Positions 7,512-11,455 of a stretch of DNA of 11,455 nucleotides are shown in pieces. This DNA comes from Kiritimatiellia bacterium (GTDB lineage: Bacteria; Verrucomicrobiota; Kiritimatiellia; RFP12; UBA1067), in contig JAEDMC010000096.1 in assembly GCA_016303225.1 (NCBI GenBank), forward strand, positions 1 to 11,455, written 5' to 3'. The notes below the pieces were generated by a model that did no database searches, was not told the DNA's origin, and was given only the letters and a program-made list of their open reading frames with translations. Position 1 is the first letter of the stretch. Each line of letters opens with the position of its first letter. A program made the translations under genes and the position numbers.

Positions 7512-8438
7512 TTAGTCGCAGATGGCCTGCCAGGTGATGGTTCCAACCGAACCATTGGCCTTGAGCTCGACGTTGAGTTCCGCCTGCTGGCCGATGTCGG
7601 CGCCTGGCTCCGTCGAGTGTCCGTCGGCTTCGAACGAGAGCGCGTCGGCAATGTTGAGACGGTAGGGCGGTTTCCACAGGGTCGGGAACTTCTTGCCGTT
7701 GACCTTGATCTCGAAAACGCCCTTGGCCTTCCCGAGGTCAATCCATGCCATCGTGGCGTAGCCGGGCAGTCTGAAGCGTCCCTCGGGGAAACGGAAGGTC
7801 TTGTTGGCAAAGGCCGTGTCCGGTGTCGGTTCGGGATCCCAGGTTCCCGTTACCTCGACGTCCTGGATCTGACTCGCAAGGATCTTCGGTGCCTTCTTGG
7901 CGGAGCTCGGCTGGGGACGGAACATCACGAAGACGCTGGCACCCGGATCTGCGTTCCAGACGACGGTGGTGCGCCCGCCCGCTTCGCTGGACTTGGAGGG
8001 ACGGAGAATCCTGCCGGTCGCAGGGTCCCACAGTTCGGGGTGCTTGCCGGTCACGGGGAAGTCGAGGGAGACGGCGGCACTCTGCTTGTCCGTCGGATGC
8101 GTGGCGAAGAAGCCGACGGTGCCGTCCTTGAACGTGCGGCCGGCATCGGCCTTGTCCGCGGCTTGGCTCGCACGGAAGAGGTAGCGACAGCGCGCGACGT
8201 ACCTGATCAGTTCCTTCGCGCCCGGCCATGCGGGATTGCAGGCGATGTCATCCTTGCCGGCGAGCAGCGCCGCATCGTTCTGGAGCTTGAGCGCAGCGAC
8301 GTCTCCGGTCGCCTCCTGTGAGGCTTTGGGCTCGGCGTCGGCCGGCGGGTTCTTGAATCCGTCCTCCAGTTCGCCGCAAACGGCGGAGAGCGACAGTGTG
8401 GCGGTTACGAATGCAAGTGCGAGTTTGTAGATGTTCAT
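7512..8438 (-). CDS. Secreted GH106-like protein lacking the catalytic core
   Basis: A 308-residue protein with a signal peptide (MNIYKLALAFVTATLSLSAV, then CG). The mature N-terminus LEDGFKNPPADAEPK (24-38) matches the start of GH106 alpha-L-rhamnosidase-type proteins ('L..GF..PP..ArP'). From about residue 102 it matches their C-terminal beta-sandwich modules: KDGTVGFFATHPTDKQ (104-119), HPELWDPATGRI (133-144), GASVFVMFRP (166-175), and WIDLGKAKGVFEIKVNGKKF / PTLWKPPYRLNIADAL (232-267). Family members commonly have 700-1,100 residues. Here the catalytic barrel is absent, replaced by about 60 residues, and the usual C-terminal 'LWPNRLIGD'-like end is replaced too. The frame is intact, so the gene may have been kept after an internal deletion, possibly as a sugar-binding protein, or be recently decayed. 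A -10 box ends six bases before the ATG and there is no ribosome site, implying leaderless translation. Family match is from memory. Confidence 0.75.
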   Translation of the reverse strand: MNIYKLALAFVTATLSLSAVCGELEDGFKNPPADAEPKASQEATGDVAALKLQNDAALLAGKDDIACNPAWPGAKELIRYVARCRYLFRASQAADKADAGRTFKDGTVGFFATHPTDKQSAAVSLDFPVTGKHPELWDPATGRILRPSKSSEAGGRTTVVWNADPGASVFVMFRPQPSSAKKAPKILASQIQDVEVTGTWDPEPTPDTAFANKTFRFPEGRFRLPGYATMAWIDLGKAKGVFEIKVNGKKFPTLWKPPYRLNIADALSFEADGHSTEPGADIGQQAELNVELKANGSVGTITWQAICD

Positions 8439-8444
8439 GTTGGT

Positions 8445-8453
8445 ATTATAGCA
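8445..8453 (-). promoter_or_regulatory. Extended -10 promoter of the GH106-like gene
   Basis: On the minus strand TGCTATAAT ends at 8445 and the ATG begins at 8438, with ACCAAC between. Transcription starting 6-8 bases after the -10 would begin at or next to the A of the start codon, so the transcript would be leaderless. Confidence 0.65.
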
Positions 8454-8481
8454 AAACCGCCGCGCTCACGGTGGTTTTTTT
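8453..8481 (+). terminator. Terminator-like hairpin between divergent promoters
   Basis: AAAACCGCCG (8453-8462) pairs with CGGTGGTTTT (8469-8478) as ten base pairs including one G-T, around a six-base loop, and is followed by a T-run (8475-8481). The shape is that of an intrinsic terminator on the plus strand. It could stop pyrK readthrough that would be antisense to the GH106-like gene, since no terminator separates those two. With four Ts it may also work on the minus strand. Alternatively it is an operator shared by the divergent promoters. Confidence 0.6.
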
Positions 8482-8489
8482 GATATAAT
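8481..8489 (+). promoter_or_regulatory. Extended -10 promoter of the leader / sigma-factor operon
   Basis: TGATATAAT directly follows the hairpin's T-run. Transcription would begin near 8496, some 480 bases before the sigma-factor start at 8978. No -35 box is recognisable. Confidence 0.6.
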
Positions 8490-8711
8490 ACTGGCAAATG
8501 ACGTGAAAGGAAGGGTAATGTGGGTGAGTGTCAGGAAATGAAGGACAACTCGGATTGTCACTACGCCAATCTTGACGCCTTATTGCCCTAATACAACGGA
8601 CAATATGCTGCCATCGAATGAAAGGAACGAACCGAAAGTAGATTGAAAGAACCATAACCGGTCGCGGCATCAGAGGCGGCTGGCTCTCCACGGGGCAACC
8701 CGGAGTGAGAG

Positions 8712-8981
8712 ATGTGCGGGGTGCGCAAGCTAACCCACACAGCGTACGCGAATCAGCGTATGACGCTTCATGTGAAACTTCGCCAAAGATTCAAAGCAAA
8801 AGCGGAATACGATGATCGCGCTACGTGGGTCAATCCACGTGGCGTGTTTTCATCATTCATGTTTTTACAAGGGCGTTTGGCGATGCCTCACATGAGACGT
8901 GGTGATTGGAAACACGCCACTCTTCTTTCCCGCGCAAGGGAGTGTCGTATTGGGCAGCGCGGAAAAGGAAGCCAAGAGTGA
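8712..8981 (+). CDS. Possible small basic protein within the leader (doubtful)
   Basis: An 89-codon frame starts with ATG after GGAG (8702-8705, six-base spacing) and ends in TGA at 8979-8981, overlapping the sigma-factor GTG as GTGA, the usual form of translational coupling. The product would be strongly basic and rich in Arg, His and Met, with no domain I recognise. Against it, the frame coincides with several hairpins, including those at 8714-8767 and 8819-8844, which would explain the sequence without coding. It may be a leader peptide, a real small gene or chance. Confidence 0.25.
   Translation: MCGVRKLTHTAYANQRMTLHVKLRQRFKAKAEYDDRATWVNPRGVFSSFMFLQGRLAMPHMRRGDWKHATLLSRARECRIGQRGKGSQE
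8819..8850 (+). promoter_or_regulatory. Terminator-like hairpin within the leader (attenuator candidate)
   Basis: CGCTACGTGGG (8819-8829) pairs along its full length with TCCACGTGGCG (8834-8844; eleven pairs, two G-T) around a TCAA loop and is followed by TGTTTT (8845-8850). It is shaped like an imperfect intrinsic terminator about 130 bases before the sigma-factor start. Confidence 0.5.
8840..8919 (+). promoter_or_regulatory. Alternative long-range pairing that would disrupt the leader hairpin
   Basis: TGGCGTGTTT (8840-8849) is the exact complement of AAACACGCCA (8910-8919). The pairing can extend inward with bulges (TCATCA against GTGAT; CATG at 8859-8862 against CATG at 8891-8894). It uses bases 8840-8844, the 3' edge of the 8819-8844 hairpin, so the two structures exclude each other. 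Confidence 0.45.
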
Positions 8982-9571
8982 CAGCATCGCAAGTACCAGA
9001 TACCTCAACGACACTCCTTCGGGATGTGGCTGATTCGCAACACGCGAGGTGGGCCGTGTTCTATTCTCGTTATCAGCCGATGATGCAGGCTTATCTACGA
9101 GAACGCTTCCCTTCGCTTGACGCCGAAGATGTTGTCCAAGAGACATTTGCCGCGCTTGCGAAGATTTTGCCCGATTACAAATACGATCCGGAGAAGAAGG
9201 GTGCGTTCCATAATTTCCTGACCGGGGTTCTTCGCAACAAGGCCCTGTGTGCCCTTGACGCCAGCCGTCGGAAGATGACGATAGAGGAGCGGATGCAACT
9301 CGCCATTAGCGTCAACGGAAAGTCCGTACACGAGCAATCCTATCGGGACTGGCGTGAGAACCTCTTTGAAGTTGCCTTGCAGCAGTTGCTGGCAGATGAA
9401 TCGATCCATGACCGCACCAAACAGGCGTTTATTCGCACGGCGATAAATGGCGAGTCAATAGAGGTGGTTGCGGATTCGCTTGGCGTTCAGCGTAATACCG
9501 TGGATTGCATGAGGTCGCGAACGCTTCAGCAACTGCGGGAAATCGTGGAGAAGTTGAAAGACCTATGCTGA
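8978..9571 (+). CDS. ECF-type RNA polymerase sigma factor
   Basis: A 197-residue sigma-70 family protein with regions 2 and 4 only. Region 2 covers about 23-99, with DAEDVVQETF (48-57) as the core-binding 2.2 motif and GAFHNFLTGVLRNK (75-88) in the -10 recognition part. Region 4 covers about 128-192, ending in a helix-turn-helix (ESIEVVADSLGVQRNTVDCM, 159-178). It would direct RNA polymerase to a dedicated promoter set. I chose GTG 8978 because AAGGA lies at 8965-8969 with eight-base spacing and the protein then begins near the family's usual 'TLLRDV' start. TTG at 8906 would add 24 unlike residues. The stop overlaps the kinase start as ATGCTGA. No anti-sigma factor is encoded nearby, which fits ECF groups of PVC bacteria that are linked to Ser/Thr kinases. 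Control by the neighbouring kinase is inference from this layout. Third positions are less G/C-rich than in carB or galE. Confidence 0.9.
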   Translation: MTASQVPDTSTTLLRDVADSQHARWAVFYSRYQPMMQAYLRERFPSLDAEDVVQETFAALAKILPDYKYDPEKKGAFHNFLTGVLRNKALCALDASRRKMTIEERMQLAISVNGKSVHEQSYRDWRENLFEVALQQLLADESIHDRTKQAFIRTAINGESIEVVADSLGVQRNTVDCMRSRTLQQLREIVEKLKDLC

Positions 9572-11241
9572 ACGATGCGGACAGAAGCGGCCTCGACAAG
9601 TTCCTTGCCGGAAGCGGAAGGGACGCGCTCCGTCGCGTCCGCGATGGCGATGCCATTCTTACTGCTGGTGCGGTGCTTGGCAACTGGCGAGTTGAGGCGT
9701 TCCTTGGTCGTGGTGGGAGCGGAGAAGTCTATCGCGTCGTTCATTCTGTCACGCGAACACCCGCCGCTGTCAAGGTCCTGGCAAAGGACGATTCGACCGC
9801 GGCGAAAAGGTTCTTGGATGAAATTGCGTTTTTGAAAGAATGGCACGAATCGGTTGGGACGGCTGCCCCCAGCCGTCCGCAACCCTTTCCTCGCTATTAT
9901 GAGTCTGGTGAAATTAATGGACGCCAGTTTGTCATAATGGAACTGCTTGAACCGATAGACGTGCCGACGGACGAAAAAGGCGTCGCAAACTATTTGACGA
10001 ATGTCTGCTCATGTGTCCGTGCGCTTCATCTTTCCGGCATTGTGCATCGCGATCTCAAGCCCAAGAACATCATGCGTCGTTTAGGCGGCGAGGTTGTTTT
10101 GATAGACTTTGGGCTGGCCAAGAGCCCTTTTGTCTCTGCGCGACCGCGAACGGATGTTTCTATTGTGTCTGGTAAAGCGGTAGGCGTGGGAACGCCCGAA
10201 TATGCTGCCCCAGAGCAGTTGACTGGTGGCGAGATATCTCCAGCTGCTGACATTCACGCGCTTGGGCGAATTGCCAATGCTGCATTTGGCGGCCGGCCCC
10301 TGCGGTCATGGGAAGTCATCATCCGTCGCGCGACAAGCTCGATCCCGGCGCAGCGATACGAGACAGTCGATGATTTCGCTACGGCAATTCGCAATCGCAA
10401 CCGTTTTCGGAACTTCATCCGGACAGGTCTTGTTGCCGCGATCTTCGCGTTGTTTGCCGGGGTGTTCGTCGGGAGGGACGAAATCCCACTTGTTCGCGAT
10501 GTTTCGTCCCAAATGCGATTTAACGCCATTTGCGAGACTGTGGCGACGAACATCGTCACGCAGCAGTTTCTCTGGGAGCAGTTGGAGACCAACAAGTTCG
10601 GCAGTGTCCATCTTAAGGAACGGGCGTTTCGGAGCATAACAAACGCAATCGACGTGACTCTTGTGCGACTCAATCGAGGGACGAATGTGTTTGTGCGCCC
10701 GCTGCGGTTAAAGCCAAATCATGAATATTGGGTGATTGGCCCAGGCACATTGGATGCATCGGTCACATCCTCTGGTACGAATACGACCATTCGGCTGAAG
10801 AATTGCGTATTCCTCAATCGCTCGTCCGTGCCTTTCAAAAACACGGGCATCCGTTATGCTTTCCAAGGAGGTGCCTACCTCAACTTCACGAATCTGGATC
10901 GTCCGAAGGATTTTACCGCTCGCCAGTTTGAGGGCTTTGACGGACTGTTTGACGCAATTCGTTTCAAAGGGCCTGAGGCGATCAAAGAAATCACCGATTT
11001 ACGATTTTCTTATTTCCCGCGCCATATTTTGCCCTCGAAACATGAGTATAGAGTGGAGGGCATGGAAAAGAAAGACACAGAGACGGATCTGAACGATGAG
11101 AGTTTTGACTTTCATCTTGACCCGAACCGCATCCGAACGGTTGCGGAAATTCAGCTCTTTGCGGATGTCTTTTCAATCTCTTTCAAAGAAGCGCGTCGAA
11201 TCCTTACGAAAGCGGGGAGAAGATGCGAACAGTTGACCTAA
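9565..11241 (+). CDS. Transmembrane serine/threonine protein kinase
   Basis: A 558-residue Hanks-type kinase with one membrane helix. The kinase domain spans about 40-275 and keeps every key element: glycine loop GRGGSG (48-53), VK lysine K70, helix-C Glu E86, HRDLKPKN (161-168), DFG (181-183), APE (215-217) and the subdomain IX Asp D229. The activation segment is rich in Ser and Thr. A hydrophobic helix at about 286-303 leads to an outer region of some 255 residues with short beta-like stretches (IGPGTLDASV, TTIRLKNCVFLN, GGAYLNFTNL), perhaps a small beta-helix sensor. The C-terminus (520-558) looks helical. ATG 9565 overlaps the sigma-factor stop (ATGCTGA), suggesting coupled translation. 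The upstream in-frame TTG at 9505 is unlikely. The likely role is to sense an envelope signal and phosphorylate the partner sigma factor. The kinase call is firm, the target is inferred. Confidence 0.93.
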   Translation: MLNDADRSGLDKFLAGSGRDALRRVRDGDAILTAGAVLGNWRVEAFLGRGGSGEVYRVVHSVTRTPAAVKVLAKDDSTAAKRFLDEIAFLKEWHESVGTAAPSRPQPFPRYYESGEINGRQFVIMELLEPIDVPTDEKGVANYLTNVCSCVRALHLSGIVHRDLKPKNIMRRLGGEVVLIDFGLAKSPFVSARPRTDVSIVSGKAVGVGTPEYAAPEQLTGGEISPAADIHALGRIANAAFGGRPLRSWEVIIRRATSSIPAQRYETVDDFATAIRNRNRFRNFIRTGLVAAIFALFAGVFVGRDEIPLVRDVSSQMRFNAICETVATNIVTQQFLWEQLETNKFGSVHLKERAFRSITNAIDVTLVRLNRGTNVFVRPLRLKPNHEYWVIGPGTLDASVTSSGTNTTIRLKNCVFLNRSSVPFKNTGIRYAFQGGAYLNFTNLDRPKDFTARQFEGFDGLFDAIRFKGPEAIKEITDLRFSYFPRHILPSKHEYRVEGMEKKDTETDLNDESFDFHLDPNRIRTVAEIQLFADVFSISFKEARRILTKAGRRCEQLT

Positions 11242-11258
11242 GGGAAAGGAGCAAGAAA

Positions 11259-11455
11259 ATGAAGAATCTAATTTTGACTGTTGCTGTGGTTGCAGCTGCG
11301 CTTGGAGTGGCGGCAACTGGTTCGAAGTGTCGCTATTGCGATTCGACAGGCTATGGCCGTGGGTGCGTGTATGCACCCGATAAGGTGCATCGTCATATCG
11401 AAACGGATGAGCGGTGCGAATATTGCGGCAATACGGGATATGGCCGCGGATGCGT
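11259..11455 (+). CDS. Exported Cys-rich repeat protein (3' truncated)
   Basis: A frame starting at ATG 11259, 17 bases after the kinase stop, with AAAGGAG at 11245-11251 (seven-base spacing), runs off the window after 65 codons. Residues 1-21 form a signal peptide (MKNLILTVAVVAAALGVAAT). Two copies of a CxxCxxTGYGRGC motif follow, at about residues 24-36 (CRYCDSTGYGRGC) and 53-65 (CEYCGNTGYGRGC), separated by YAPDKVHRH and an acidic linker. The regular Cys/His spacing suggests zinc- or other metal-binding knuckles outside the cytoplasm, but this is inference. More repeats may lie beyond the window. Its position makes it a likely member of the sigma/kinase operon, perhaps a sensor partner or target. 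I cannot name the family. Confidence 0.8.
   Translation, partial: MKNLILTVAVVAAALGVAATGSKCRYCDSTGYGRGCVYAPDKVHRHIETDERCEYCGNTGYGRGC

Larger units (their letters stand above)
8496..8977 (+). ncRNA. Long structured leader or independent structured RNA upstream of the sigma factor
   Basis: This 480-base stretch has a promoter, no convincing large gene and a run of adjacent hairpins. They are: GACAA/TTGTC (8544-8559); CCGGTCGC/GCGGCTGG (8658-8665 with 8676-8683, eight pairs with two G-T); CGGG-GCAA-CCCG (8691-8702), flanked by CTCTC/GAGAG (8684-8688, 8707-8711); GTG..GGGTGC-GCAA-GC..ACCC..CAC (8714-8740, GCAA loop); AGCGTACGC/GCGTA..CGCT (8741-8767, nine pairs with a three-base bulge); and an eleven-pair hairpin at 8819-8844. 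Back-to-back helices with two GNRA loops are typical of structured RNAs. It could be a cis-acting leader, a riboswitch-like element or a standalone RNA. The segment around 8590-8650 (AATACAACGGAC, AAAGGAACG) reminded me of HEARO/omega-RNA, but I cannot verify this and no IscB gene is present. It overlaps a possible 89-codon frame. Confidence 0.5.

Noticed and set aside
7350..8321. 323-codon plus-strand frame opposite the GH106-like gene
   Set aside because: The minus-strand frame has a signal peptide and family motifs. The plus frame has neither and also overlaps the end of pyrK.
8496..8977. Group II intron, tmRNA or RNase P RNA
   Set aside because: I see no intron domain V-like hairpin or reverse transcriptase, no tmRNA CCA-type end or tag frame, and none of the conserved RNase P core sequences I know.
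8906..8977. TTG start adding 24 residues to the sigma factor
   Set aside because: The extension is basic and unlike sigma N-termini, and it overlaps the predicted leader helix. GTG 8978 has the better ribosome site.
8496..8981. Complete IscB/TnpB locus
   Set aside because: No RuvC or HNH protein frame is present in any of the six frames. At most an orphan RNA could be considered.
9505..9564. Upstream TTG start for the kinase
   Set aside because: It would overlap the sigma gene by 67 bases with a rare start codon. The ATG at 9565 sits at the sigma stop in the usual coupled arrangement.

Overview
The window reads as a chromosomal segment of a GC-rich Gram-negative bacterium, most likely an uncultured member of the Kiritimatiellota/Verrucomicrobia side of the PVC group. 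This is inference. It rests on strong G/C third positions in carB and galE, a GH106-rhamnosidase-derived secreted protein, and an ECF sigma factor overlapping a transmembrane Ser/Thr kinase, an arrangement best known from PVC bacteria. No rRNA or marker gene confirms it.

Layout, left to right. (1) 1-2906: carB, 5' truncated, followed by a strong hairpin that abuts an extended -10 promoter. (2) 3033-4823: an eleven-helix DUF4153-like membrane protein with a large C-terminal soluble domain. (3) 4835-7507: a promoter, galE, a short decayed reading frame (5996-6096), a uracil-DNA-glycosylase-like gene that has lost its catalytic and iron-sulfur signatures and carries an island of short repeats, and pyrK. 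(4) 7512-8438, minus strand: a secreted GH106-like 'shell' protein whose two ends resemble the family but whose catalytic centre is missing. Its promoter sits so close to the start codon that the mRNA is probably leaderless. (5) 8445-8489: two divergent extended -10 promoters with a terminator-like hairpin between them. (6) 8496-8977: a leader of about 480 nt with successive hairpins, two closed by GCAA tetraloops, ending in mutually exclusive terminator-like and anti-terminator-like pairings. (7) 8978-11455: an operon of ECF-type sigma factor, transmembrane Ser/Thr kinase and a short exported Cys-rich repeat protein (3' truncated), joined by overlaps or very short gaps.

carB and pyrK belong to pyrimidine biosynthesis and galE to UDP-sugar metabolism. 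The sigma/kinase/Cys-rich operon looks like an envelope-signalling module: the kinase has a cytoplasmic catalytic domain, one membrane helix and an outer domain, and its overlap with the sigma factor suggests that it controls it. The part I find most worth following up is the structured leader driving this operon. It could be a cis-acting attenuator, an independent ncRNA (I considered an orphan HEARO/omega-RNA-like element but cannot verify that), or partly a small coding region.

All four promoters I can see share the form TGNTATAAT with no recognisable -35. Three of them directly follow the T-run of a hairpin.
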